Assembly (NCBI GenBank): GCA_019914945.1
Contig: CM034106.1
Coordinates: forward strand, 9,672,001-9,736,000
Length of the DNA stretch: 64,000 bases
Reading direction: 5' to 3'
Origin: Typha latifolia
Lineage: Eukaryota > Streptophyta > Magnoliopsida > Poales > Typhaceae
The position numbers and the translations under genes were made by a program. The notes beneath the pieces are model-generated. The model did not search any database and was not told the DNA's origin. It saw nothing but the letters and a program-made list of their open reading frames with translations. This document shows positions 11,128 through 22,154 of this stretch, piece after piece (positions within the stretch are counted from its first letter, which is position 1; every line of letters starts with the position of its first letter).

Positions 11128-11889
11128 TCACAGTTTTAAACTAAACTTGCAGCTGCTGTTCTTGATCTTGATCTGGTTGTTGGCGGTCAAGCTATCGACC
11201 ACCAAGCTGCACCTCACCTTAGACGTCACCTTCCATAGCTTCAACCCGCCGAGCTTCACCCTCACCGGCACGTCGCCCTTGAAGTCGAGCGGGACCGCCC
11301 CCGTCTGCTCCTGCTGCTGCAGCGCCGTCATCTTCTCACTCCCGATCTGTCCCTCCCCGGTCATCACCACCGTCAGCACCGTCGTGTTCCTGTGGCCCTG
11401 GTAGAACGCCGGCAGTGTCCCCTCGCTCAAACTGTACCCGGAGTACCACACGCTCAGCCGCGAGCCCCGCTCGTAGTATATCCCGATCCCCTTGTTCGGG
11501 TTCTCGGCCGTCACCGTCACGTCGAAGCTGGCGTGCACCGTCAGGTTCGAGTCGACGGTGAAGGATGAGACGCGGAGGCGGTCGACGGAGTACTTGGGGA
11601 GCTTCGGATCGAACACGAAGTAGAGAATTGCCAGCGTGGCGGCGATAAGGACGAGGAAGAGGATGAGGGTGAGGATGGTCCAGCATAAGCATCTGCAGCA
11701 GCTGCAGCCGCCTTTTCTCGATTTGGGAGGCCTGGAGTGGGCGACGGGGATGCGGCGGATCGGCGGGTAGGGAAGGGGGTCGGAGCCGGGGTCGCCTTTC
11801 TCTGATCGGGAGTGATCGCGGGTGATGAGAGGGGCGGACGGCTTCTGGGCCTCGACGTCGACCGGGTGGATTCGCTGGTGATCGCCCAT
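11128..11889 (-). CDS. NDR1/HIN1-like (NHL) LEA_2-domain membrane protein
   Basis: Single-exon gene of 253 residues. The N-terminal cytosolic part (1-65) is polar and ends in a basic, Cys-rich patch (SRKGGCSCCRCLCW), followed by one transmembrane helix (about 70-92, LTLILFLVLIAATLAILYFVF) and an extracellular LEA_2 domain. Family hallmarks are seen: FDPKLPKYSVDRLRV, NPNKGIGIYYERG and the C-terminal RCSLVVDSL stretch. There are several N-glycosylation sequons (NLT, NTT, NSS). NHL proteins associate with the plasma membrane and several take part in defence or abscisic-acid responses; the particular role here cannot be read from sequence. The PPIRRIPVAHSRPPK box resembles the NHL6/NHL13 subgroup. 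A CT microsatellite (11903-11926) lies just upstream of the ATG, probably in the 5' leader. Confidence 0.9.
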   Translation of the reverse strand: MGDHQRIHPVDVEAQKPSAPLITRDHSRSEKGDPGSDPLPYPPIRRIPVAHSRPPKSRKGGCSCCRCLCWTILTLILFLVLIAATLAILYFVFDPKLPKYSVDRLRVSSFTVDSNLTVHASFDVTVTAENPNKGIGIYYERGSRLSVWYSGYSLSEGTLPAFYQGHRNTTVLTVVMTGEGQIGSEKMTALQQQEQTGAVPLDFKGDVPVRVKLGGLKLWKVTSKVRCSLVVDSLTANNQIKIKNSSCKFSLKL

Positions 11890-11902
11890 TGCTCTCTTCT
11901 TC

Positions 11903-11926
11903 CTCTCTCTCTCTCTCTCTCTCTCT
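11903..11926. repeat. (CT)n microsatellite in NHL 5' leader
   Basis: About 12 CT dinucleotides, 14 to 37 bases upstream of the NHL start codon on the minus strand, where they read (GA)n on the coding strand. GA-rich leaders are common in plant genes. Confidence 0.85.
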
Positions 11927-12095
11927 TCTCGGTACAGAGGTTTTAGAGGAGGTAATATAGATTGCAGAGGAGGAAGAGAAGAGAGGGTGATGAAAATAAG
12001 GCAAGTTATAGTCTTTCTTGGATGGTTCCTTGCTATGAGGTGGGTAGCTCAATTTTGACCTTGGGGGTGTAGATATATTTAATTTAAGGGAAAAT

Positions 12096-12297
12096 TTTTA
12101 AATAGCACCCTGTGTTTTATATGATTATATCTGATCTTTAACTCTTTTTTCTGTTTATAATTTTTATATCATACTTGTGTAGTCTCGGGTTGGATTAGAA
12201 AGTATCAAAGGGGTGCTTTTGTAAGTTTATTCACAGAGTTAAATAAACCATGGTCTAAGATTAGTTAATTAAAAATAATGTAGGGTGTTATTTAAAA
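12096..12297. mobile_element. MITE-like element with terminal inverted repeats
   Basis: The left end TTTTAAATAGCACCCT (12096-12111) is matched on the complement of the right end by TTTTAAATAACACCCTA (12281-12297). The roughly 200-bp interior is AT-rich and non-coding. It lies just upstream of the NHL gene. The target duplication is not clear because the flanks are A-rich. Confidence 0.6.
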
Positions 12298-12787
12298 AAA
12301 ATCTTAATTTAATCCCTTATGTGGAAAGAAGGGCTTAACACTCGGTGCGATGTTGGTTGAGACGTAGGTTGAGGGCGTTGGTAAACGCGGTTTGAGTGCG
12401 AGAATGGTGTGAATGGATAGTTGTTATATACTTGCAGGTGACGACTGACGCATGGCAATAATTCGTCAATGGCTTGCAAGAGTTTCTAAACTTTAATGAC
12501 TCGGCATTTGAATAAGATGTGTTGACGAAAATAATATGCCTGTTTGGTACTCTCGATAGTTTAGTGTGTGGAATTGGCAAGGAGAACAAATATTATAAAA
12601 TAAAAAAATAGGAAGGTAAAATTTTTTAGAAAAAAATTATAGCCATTCATATTCTATCTTATGAATACTTTATCATTTGATTTTTACAAGTTAATTTGAA
12701 TTTTTTAAAATACCTTAAAGTTAACTTTAATCTAATAGAAGTGGACCAAATAAAAAAATCTTAAATTACTCTTAAAAATAAAAATGT

Positions 12788-13483
12788 TTAGGCTCGGCTC
12801 AGCTCAGATCAAGCTGAGCCGGATCAAGCACGACCTGAGCTCAAGTTTGATTAGAGAAGGAGGAGGAGACGGTGGAGCGACAGCTTGCCAAAGGAGGAGG
12901 CCAATGGAGAGGAGAAGGCGGCGACAGCTTGTCGATGAAGGAAAATGAGACTGAATTGGGAGGTGAAGGAAGATAAGGAGACGGCAGGGCGGCAGTTTGT
13001 CGTTGATGGAGGACGAGGCTGGATGAGGAGGTGAAGGAGGAGGAGGACGAGAAGACGGTGGAGGAGAAAGATGAGGAGGCCAACGTCGAAGTCGAGGCCA
13101 AACCGATGGAGGAGGAGGCCATCGAGGGCCAAATGAGCCAGTTGACAGAGAAGTAGGAAGAGGAAATGAGGAGGAGCTTGGGTGTTGGGTTTGTTACGAG
13201 TTATTTTATTAGATTTAGGGTTAGTGTTAATAGAGATAGGATTATAATAGTCATTAGATCAAAGATCTAATAGTTATAAATATATTATATATATAATATA
13301 TATTAATATATATAATATTAATAAAATTATATTTAAGTCAAGCTTGAGCTCTCGCTCGGACTTAGCTTGAAATACAAATTGAGCTTTAAAATAAAACTCT
13401 GGCTTGGCTTAACTTAAGCCAAATTGAGCCGAGCCAGAGCCCGAGCCCGAGCTCGAGCTGCTCACTTATTTCGGCATCCCTAA
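12788..13483. mobile_element. Second hAT-like copy, opposite orientation, left end lost
   Basis: Both ends are rich in GAGCCGAGCC-type repeats and the middle reads like the complement of the element at 1162-1945: compare GACAGCTTGCC / GGAGGAGG blocks here on + with the same order there on -. The right end (GAGCTGCTC followed by GCATCCCTAAT) matches the complement of that element's left end. A TAGGGGTG-like left terminus is missing, so no target duplication can be scored. The ORFs inside on the minus strand (12841-13132) are low-complexity Ser/Leu-rich readings and are not genes. Confidence 0.6.
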
Positions 13484-14483
13484 TCGGGAATAAGTATCAA
13501 TATATAATCTAGCGACATTTTGTGATGCTTAATCCAACTTTGTGAGATATTATTATTGTCCGCGTAAGCGTTAAGGAAGGCAATCTTTGTCTAAAAAGTA
13601 TTCTCGTTTGACTAATAGCACAGCGACAGATGTGGAAATAGTTGCTCTTATTCTCATTTATTTGATATATATATATATCAATCGAGACAGCTAAGAAAAA
13701 TAATTAAACCGCGGATCTGCTAAGCAACCAGTCGAATTTCCACGCCTGACTGAAATCAGATCAATTCTTGAGACATAAATTGTTTAAATCAATCCAAGAT
13801 TTTCTTAGATTCTGTTTGGATCCGGTTGTAAAAATATTAAATTTGAGTACCTGCCGAGAAACCAAAGGCTTCAGTCAGGTATTGCCATTAAAGCAATTCA
13901 GAGCACTAATGATTCTTTACTTGGATATTCTCTCGTAAATGTTATATGCTATTATCAGATTGTAGTAACTATGCTCAAAATAGTTAACGCTTTAAGCATG
14001 GACATAATTAAGTTCTTACTTATTTCTCTCTGAAAAAAAAATACTACAGTGATTAGGTTTTTTTTTCTTTAAAATAATTTAAGCTATTAATCTTAAAAAT
14101 CAGAGATTCATCTATTCTATACTTTTATTTAGAAATATTTATATTTAGATCCTATGAACTATCGTTTATTTTTTATATAGACTTTCTCATTTATTTTTTT
14201 GGCAACAAATTCCACTTTAGTTGTATAAATTCTTCTAAATAACTGTTCTATTAGTTATCTATTAGATTATTTTATTAAAAAAACGTGATCTAAAAAGGCT
14301 TTCTATGAATCATCTTACACTTATTGTAAAAGAAATAAAAAGTTGAAAATAAGAAAATTATTTGATGTCTAATACCGTGAGAATAAGGAGAGATGTTAGA
14401 TTTAGTTGAGAGTTTAAAATGTGAAAAAAAAACATATCTAGACACTCCAAGCACCTAATTATGATCCTAAGTTTCTCAAAATT
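13484..14483. other. AT-rich non-coding stretch
   Basis: I see no gene, RNA or clear repeat here. There is a short (TA)n run at about 13662-13677 and A/T homopolymers around 14035-14090. Confidence 0.5.
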
Positions 14484-16184
14484 ATAGCATACTTGATAAC
14501 AAGAAGTGTTTTTTTTCTCTTTTTGCTCTCTCTTCTTCCTTCCTTTTTCCTAAAAACTCGAGCTCTCCTCCTTCTCACCACAGTTTTTGAAACAACACCC
14601 ACTTCCAAAATTCACGTGTTCCTCACGTAGAAAATTTTCACGTGATTCTCACGTGACCTGTCAGTGAAATAATCTCACAAAGTATCTGAATAAGTCAAGA
14701 AATACCATAATAATCCAACAAATAAACCAGAATTACAATATCACTGGCCTCAACAAACCTCTAGGAATACAAGTCCAACACAAATTTGTTAAAACATAAA
14801 TACCATCGCAGAGGCTAAATCCAACTGAAATAATAGAATAAACAAATGCTAAAAATAAAGGAATGAATCTGCTACTCCTCGATGTCCACCAAAATGACGG
14901 TGCGCACAGAGCCCAGCAAGTAAAATCCAATAATAATCTAAGAATATTACATGATATATAGAAATGCAAACCCATAGCATGTCAGGGAAAGTGTACATTA
15001 TGACTTTTACTAACTTTCATCATTATAACTCATTTTACATAGAAATCCATACAGAAGTCGAGTCACAATAATATATCTCATAAAGCACCATAAAAATCGA
15101 GGGGGACTAGTCATCTAGCGGTATTATCGCCCATACATGTCTGGCGACGCTGCATATGACCGGTTGTCTGTGGCCATCAAACTAAGGACCCCAGTCGTAG
15201 GCCCATCAACACCGCTCTAGTAATCATCACACAGAGCGAAATCATCATATACGACGGATAAGAGCACACAGCTCAATAGACGCCATGACCCTGCGTCCTC
15301 GGGTACCGCTAGAGCTATAATCTCTACCTCTTAATCATCTTTTCTAATATCATCATAGACTAGTCTCCAACTAGGGCAGTATAATCACCTGAATGCTCCA
15401 CCAGCTACCGACCTCAGGTGTAGACCGCTAATATAATACTATATAATACACTCTACCCTTAACCCCGGGTTGAGTGGGTAAAAGGGCACTGCCTAGCTGA
15501 GACTTGATTAACAATGATACGTGCACGTGGTGCCATGACCTCTATTATTTATTTAATAGAATCATTAAAATAACAAGTATTATAAACAAGCATAGAATCT
15601 ATCATACATGTGCATTAAATGATAAATAATGCAAGTAAGAATTAACATGTAATTAAATGCAAGTATGAAATGTCATGTAATTTTCACAAGTAAGAAAACA
15701 ACATTTAATTAATATAGGTAAGAAATGACATAAGTATGCATTTTTCGTAGACTATTATATAATTCTACTCGCCTGAGTTATTTCTGGAATCCATCTTACT
15801 CTCCTAATCAGTCGGCTCTTCTTAATTTTCGAGATCCTTCCCGCACAATAATGGATCTAATAATTTATAAATAAAATAAACATAAGATTAATGAACTTAT
15901 AGACTAACTATTTGGTTGTATGAATTTAAGTTTGATTTTCTAGGTCCGAAATATTATTTGTCTTAATTTAAAAAAAAATAACGGTCATTTAGAGTCGTTT
16001 ACAATGTAAGTGTCGGAGATAAATGAAAAGACTAATAAATTCAAATGTCTAATTTAATTATGTATAAATCCTAATTTTATTAATAACATGGTTGAGAAAA
16101 TTTTAATTAATTACAATTTATGTAGCCAACAGAATTTAAAAAAAATAACAGACTAATAAATAAACTAGTCTTAGGGTTAATGGT

Positions 16185-16385
16185 TGGGCTGGGCTCAAGG
16201 TCCAGCAAATTAGGTGAGAGAGAGTGGGCTGCAGACCTACCTACAGCCCACTGGATTAGAGACAGTGGATTGGGCTTAAGAGCCCAGTCCAACAGAGTGA
16301 GGAGGTGGGCCTACCGCAGCCCACCAGGTTCTAAGGCGCTCTGGACTGGGCTCAAGGGCCCAGTCCAACAAGGTGAGATGGTGGA
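16185..16385. repeat. Degenerate ~75-80 bp tandem repeat
   Basis: A unit containing CTGGGCTCAAGG/AGCCCAGTCCAACAAGGTGAG recurs three times, starting near 16190, 16270 and 16345, each followed by a GTGGGC/GCAGCCCAC block. It lies inside the LTR-like region. The reading frames across it are low-complexity and not credible genes. Confidence 0.5.
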
Positions 16386-17235
16386 CCACCGAGGCCTTAG
16401 AGAAGGTCTGAGGACCTGGGCTGCAGTGCAGCCCACGCCACAGCCCAGAGAGAGAGCGGTGGGGGTTGGCCCAATCCCCACCTTCTCCTCGTCTCCTTGC
16501 TAGAGAAGGAGAAACAGAGGAGAAAGGGATGTTGCTGTCGGTGATCCTTGTCACCGGTAGCCCCCGCCTCCGGCAACTCCTCCCCAAGTCGACTAGGTCA
16601 ACTTGGGTGCATGAGTGATCAAAACCTCCGGCCAGAGCGGCCGGAGGGCGAGAGTTGAGGAACTCCATGATCGGCGGCCATGGAGCTTCCCGACTCAGTG
16701 CTAGGTGGGCTCGAAGCCCTCATCTCGGGTACCTACCTCTTCCAAGTGAAGAGGTGGGTCAGTCGAGGTTGACGAGCGAGGCCACCACCGCCGGTGGTGG
16801 TCGCTTGTGCTAAAGAAACCCGGCGGTGGGAGGCGACATGGCATCGCCTCCCTCGTGCCCCGTGGGTACCCAATTTGGGTATCCACAACAAGGGGTTAAA
16901 GCGGGGAAACTTCCCGAATCGATGGGTTGTCGACTTGAGGTCGCCGACCGGCGAATTTCTCCGGCGAAGGCAGATGAAAATAAATTCCTAATTATGCATG
17001 ATTAACTAGGCTATTTTCAAATTAAACTAAAGAGGGGATGAAGGCTAACCTGAGGATCGAGGTGAGGGGGTTTTGGTTGATTGCTGGCGCTCTGGTGACT
17101 TGCTGCCTACGACGAGAACTTCGGCGGCTCGGGAGAGAAAAGAGAGAAGAGAAGAGCGAAGAAGAGGAAGTTGCGAAATAAGAAAACTCGAGGGGAAAGA
17201 GTGGAGATTAAATAGAGAAGAGGTGGAGAGAGCAA

Positions 17236-17354
17236 CGGAGTGGAGTTAACTCCACTCCGGCGCACTTCTCTCCCACCTCTCGCAACTGACTGCGAGAGGT
17301 GGGGGAAGGGGGAAGGGGGAAGAAGGAGTCAGCGCACGCGCATGGCGCGTGCGC
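17236..17354. repeat. Cluster of three perfect inverted repeats
   Basis: A 24-bp perfect palindrome (CGGAGTGGAGTT and its complement, 17236-17259) comes first. Next is a 13-bp perfect stem with a 6-nt loop (CCCACCTCTCGCA / TGCGAGAGGTGGG, 17272-17303). Last is a 10-bp perfect stem with a 3-nt loop (GCGCACGCGC / GCGCGTGCGC, 17332-17354). They lie just upstream, in minus orientation, of the TATTTAA box of the LTR-like region. Confidence 0.75.
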
Positions 17355-18285
17355 CAACAAATTTTTTTTTTAATATACAGATGTTATAGTTTTGTTGTTG
17401 TTCAACACTGTGCCCATTGTCGCCGTTCAACTTCGTCATCTCTTGCCACCAAAAACCTCTTGCAGTTGCCGCTTCCCACTGTTGCCACTTTTTTCTCTTT
17501 CTCTTCTTCACTAGATCCAAGCTTGGCCGCTACCCTTCCACCGAATCCAAGCCTATTGCATCCCTACCCCTTGCCGCCTTCCTCATAGGGCTTGGATCTA
17601 CCCAAAACCCTTTCACCGTTGTTGTTCCCTACTGTTGCTCTTCACCACCGTTGCCACTCTTCTTCTCTTTTCCTCCCTCACTGGTTCCAAACTTGGTCGC
17701 CACCCATTTGTCGGTTCTCCACTCTGCCATGCTAGGTAGATGAGATCCTCTAAGTGGGGAGAGGGTTTAAGACCCTTTCATAGTAACAGGTTGTGCTTTC
17801 ATACAGATGTGTGATATTTAACAGTGGCCATATAACTTATTGTAGAGCCCTGTTGTGCATATTAGGGTGTTGTTAGTATTTTTCTTTTAATTTATATTTT
17901 AGGAGACCACGTCTTAGGCTGCTGGACTAACGGAACCCGTTGATAATGCTAAACTCGAGGCTCTTTGCTATTGAGAATCTCTTGGGCAGTTTTTCATTTT
18001 ATTTTGTGTTGTGCCTTTAGACTTAATCATTTGGGTTGAATTATTGTGCTGTCTATTGTACGCCAAATGTAAGATTTGTGTTAAAAGACTGTTGCTCTAT
18101 CTCCCCTATTTATATATATATTTTTTATTGTAATCCTCGCTTGTTAATGAATAATCTTGGACTTTCCCTTAAAAAAATAGCATACTTGATTTAAGGAGTG
18201 TTACAGGGGATAACTTGGCTATAAATTTCCGAAGCGATCGCCGTTACATAGGGAAACTTCCCGCCGACTTCTCCAAAAAAGAAAG

Positions 18286-20306
18286 ATGGAGGAGGAGTTG
18301 GGCTCCAGCTCCAGAGCAATCGATTCCTCAAACGTCGGCTTCCAGGTTCGTTAGGGTTAGGGTTTCGTTTAGGGCTTCGTTTGTTCTAATCTTTCTCGTC
18401 CTTCTTCTCTGACATCCGATCTCCTCCAATTCGTACAGCTGCTAAAGAAGTGCGGGTGGAAGGAGGGCACCGGCCTCGGAGCCTCCGAGCAGGTGAGAAT
18501 CTTGGATATATATATATCTCTAGGTTGTGATCTTTGCGACTTCTTGGATTAGTTTATTGGACATGATTACGCAATTCTAGGGCTTAGGTTACATACTGAT
18601 TCGTTTCGTTTACCATCGAGGATATTAGCTGCGAGCGAGATGTTCTTTAGATGCTCAAATGTTAATTAATTTATTCACTGCCCCTTTTAACTGATTGTTT
18701 TAACTTCTATTTGGTTTGAATTGATTAGCGGATTGTAGATTTCAGTCTATTATTATAAAGTCATTATCATCTATCAGCTTAAACATTTGTGGTGCTGCAA
18801 AAGTTGGAAAACTTTTTTCTAGGTGTGTTATTACACGAGGGAGGGCTTCTTAGGGGCTGCCGGCTAAAACAAAATATAGTTCATATGGATTTTCTTTGGG
18901 CAATTTGACAAATTTCCTCCTTTATCTCCTTTAATTTAGGTGCATTCAGGAAATTAATACGCGTTTTGAAGAAATTGGAAATATTATATTTTCTTCTTTT
19001 CTCTTCCAGCTTGTTTTCTTCATTTATTCTTCTTTTTCATGCCATTCTTCTATTAGATATTTCATCTTTTATGATGTCTGCTATAAAACAGAAGGTTGTT
19101 TCCTCTGTCTGATATCAGATGATTTGAGAGCATTATCTGTATCAGCGATCTGTTCTCACTCCATTCGAAATTTATGTTGCAGGATTGGTTGGTTAGGGAA
19201 TTCGTAGCATTCACGGATAATTTTTTTCATGAAATATTTTAAATATTGTGACTTAAGGTTGGTAAGATGATTATTCATCGTGAATATGCAATCCTTCATT
19301 TGGTTAATGTCTTAATGAGATCTTCATCATGTGTGGAATACTGGAATTGGGAGAATAACTTGCCATTCAAACAGATTATTAATGCTTTCACTGTGTCTTC
19401 TAGGGCTAAATAACAATTTATCTTATATTTCGAAGATTTATTTAGATATTTGAATGTCATAATATTGATGGACAGGGAAGGTTGGAACCTCTACAGACTC
19501 ATGTGAAGAAGAATAAGCGTGGTTTGGGTGCTGAGAAAGTAAAGCAGAAGTTGAAGAGCCATGAAGATCCTCCTACTTCCAAGGTGCGAAACAAGCATGT
19601 CAATTGATACATGCCATGCCAACAAGTATTTGAAATATCTGTTTCTTTTTCCCTAGAATATTCATGAGTTAAAAAATATGAAATAGTGCCACCATTGTCT
19701 ATATCATCTTGAATCTTCATGCCTTTTGAATATGAAATGGGAATGTGAATAACCTCAAATTCTTGGGGCTTATTCAACTGGTACAGGTATTGTGTAGAAC
19801 GAAAAATGGAAAAAAAGAGGAATTAGTACAATTAAAAGATAATACTTACAGTAAGATTATGAAGTTTCTCAACAAATGTGTCACGTCATAGAAATACAAT
19901 ATTTATTTTTTGGTAATGCCATCCCAACAGATTTTTTCTGCACCATATAGCCAAGTATGTAATCTTTTCAGTTTTCACTTCCAACTGATTAATTTGAACA
20001 AGAACAGATGGATTGTTTCTTCCTGTTTTGCACTATGTTTCATCCATGCCTGTACTCTTTAGTAGTGAGCTTGGTCCTTGACCTAAATATTCTTAAAATT
20101 ATCTTGTTTCCTTATTTGAAGACATATTAGAAATTCAGAATGATCTGAATGTTGTGCACACTATGTGCCAGGAGGATTTGCAGTCTAAGAAGAAAGTGAA
20201 GTCAGTCTCCAAAAGAATTAGGAAAATGCAAGAAGAAGAGAAAAGAATGGAAGAGAGAGAATTTGAACGAGCTTTCTTTAGGGAGTTCTGGCCAGAGAAT
20301 GTTTGA
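18286..20306 (+). CDS. Small G-patch domain protein
   Basis: Four exons: 18286-18345, 18439-18492, 19476-19583 and 20172-20306, all joined in phase 0, giving 118 residues. The G-patch spans residues ~18-60 across exons 1-3: GFQLLKKCGWKEGTGLGASEQG, then RLEPLQTHVKKNKRGLG, with the spaced glycines of the family. The rest is a basic, highly charged helix (KKKVKSVSKRIRKMQEEEKRMEEREFERAFFREFWPENV). G-patch proteins bind nucleic acid or activate DEAH helicases in splicing and ribosome assembly; the partner here is unknown. The protein is almost nothing but a G-patch plus a tail. The start is the first ATG giving a frame into the G-patch; a longer upstream frame at 18215 reads in a different register and was rejected. 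Confidence 0.85.
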
Positions 20307-22154
20307 AGGACAACATTTATGTGGCATTCATTTCATAATCTGCATTGGCAGGAAAATGTGTACAGGTAGTCATATTATGTTTTTGCCCTCTTGCTTTGTT
20401 TACCTACTGTTCATTCACTCTACATTATGACCTAGTCCATACTTCGTGGAGAGCTAATTTGTGAATCCTCCATGGGTTTCTAATTTCCCTTTGAACTCAA
20501 GTCAAAGGTAGACACTGCCTGTAGCATGCCTTACATTCCCACCTGTCATTGAACCAAATTGCTGGACAGTCGGGGATGGGCATGCAAGCCTGTTAATCAA
20601 AGTATACATAAAAAGTCACTTTGTTGTAATTTTGATGCATCTGATCTAGTTTTCTCGTCGATCTGATATGAGCTTTATTTAGGATGTTGGATATCATAGT
20701 AACTGATATTATGACGGTACCATGTCCTGCGAAAATGTGGATTTGACTACTTTATTCTTATCAAGATCTTAATTATTTTTGTATCACCTAGTGATCTCTT
20801 CATTGTTCAAAGATACTACAAACAGCAAAATGAGCAAAGGGAAAAAAAACTTTCTTAAATGAAAAAAAGAAGAAAAAATGGCAAACAACATTAAGGACGG
20901 TAATAACTATTGTAGCGACAAAACACAATTAAGAACACAATCTTCAAAGTATATATTATTTTTTATTTGGCACATTATTTCACAGAAGTCAATAAAACAC
21001 GTGGCAGGAAAATGATGCTGGCCTGAACACTGGCAGTTGTTGCCAGCTAACTATTGACGTGGAACTCTGCTCTCTGGTAGATACTATGAGGTTATGAAAT
21101 TGAGTATGAGCTATATCGGTATAAGTCTGGCAAATGCTACCTATTTGGAATTTGTGTTGAAACTTTAAGTTACATACAGCTAGTAATAATAGCGATATTA
21201 GGTAAATGTGCTTGGTATATATGCAACTTAGGAGTTTAGGTATTTTTGTGGTTAAGAGGGTAGATATGTTGCTGCTGGTACTAGTTTCATTTTCCTTATC
21301 CTTCTTGAGGTTGTTGTCTATAGACTATCTTTTCGTTCCGGAACCCCATATAAGCATGTGTTTCATCAGTTGGGATCTGCAGGCTATGTTTTCCTTTTGT
21401 AAGAGCAAATTTTGTAGAAATTATGTTACTGAGAAATGAGGTTTTTTCAGTCAGCTTTGTTCTTCAAATTATTACTTCAGGCACATGATCCATCTTCTTC
21501 AGTTCTTTCAGGTCACGAAGAACTTATTCAGCCTTATTTTGAGCCTTAGGGGCTACTGTTGAGTGGTGTCTGAATGGCTATACAGGAGCAGCCTCCATCT
21601 GAGACTTACATGACAAGAGATCCTAATGGTGGAATATTTCAAATCCCACATGCACTGAGAAATTTCCCCAGTGGGCAAACACCAGGACGCGATGCTTTGT
21701 TTGTGGATGGATTTTTTTATGTAGCATAAGCAATCCTTTAGGCTTTATCTTTTCTACATGATATAATTTCCCTACTCTCGTGGTATATATGTGCATGATT
21801 CGTGAAATAATGTTAGAAAACTGTTTCAATAAGGGAACGGTATGGAGCCTGCATATTAATGTAAAAATAATTCATGTTCTGTTAGGCCTGAACGCGAGAA
21901 AAAGGACAGAAAGGTGCAAATCGATGAATACCATAGCTCAAACATGCTTCCTCTATTAATATCAAAACCAGAGATGAAAAGGAAATCAAAGAAAAACCAG
22001 CCAGTTGATTGAATTCATGATTTGAATCATATCTATAGTCAATGAAATATAAGTCGTATAAAATGACTAGAAAGATGATGTAAAAGGAATGGAACTATAC
22101 AATCTTCATATTTATGCGGATAAATATTAAATCATATTAAACCCTTTAAACAAA
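20307..22154. other. Spacer with no recognised gene
   Basis: AT-rich. Holds the 3' untranslated region of the G-patch gene and then unassigned sequence. A 77-codon frame at 21206-21439 is hydrophobic and random-looking and has no family features. Confidence 0.5.

Larger units (their letters stand above)
14484..18202. mobile_element. Composite 3.7-kb insertion between 26-bp imperfect direct repeats
   Basis: ATAGCATACTTGAT occurs at 14484-14497 and 18177-18190, and the similarity continues on the right side (AACAAGAAGTGTT versus TTAAGGAGTGTT). The right copy is preceded by TTAAAAAAA. This is what a poly(A) retroelement with a long target duplication would leave. Within it, 14.6-17.35 kb looks like a minus-oriented gypsy-type LTR: CACGTG-rich end (14613-14655), long GC-rich leader and TATTTAA box near 17206-17214. 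17.35-17.75 kb is a CT-rich low-complexity stretch. I found no reverse transcriptase or integrase, so the element class is uncertain. Confidence 0.5.

Noticed and set aside
11336..12052. 238-codon minus ORF overlapping the NHL gene
   Set aside because: Out-of-frame reading of the NHL exon, Arg/Pro/His-rich; the NHL frame has family motifs and a membrane helix.
12841..13132. Two Ser/Leu-rich minus ORFs
   Set aside because: Low-complexity translations of the GAGGAGG repeats inside the hAT-like element, without domain features.
16185..16385. CRISPR-like repeat array
   Set aside because: Only about three degenerate units with no uniform spacers, in a plant genome; it is a tandem repeat in transposon-derived sequence.
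16180..16668. Overlapping ORFs of 107 and 130 codons
   Set aside because: They cross degenerate tandem repeats in the LTR-like region in both strands and show no domain.
18215..18412. 65-codon ORF at the start of the G-patch gene
   Set aside because: Different register from the G-patch frame and runs through the exon 1 donor.
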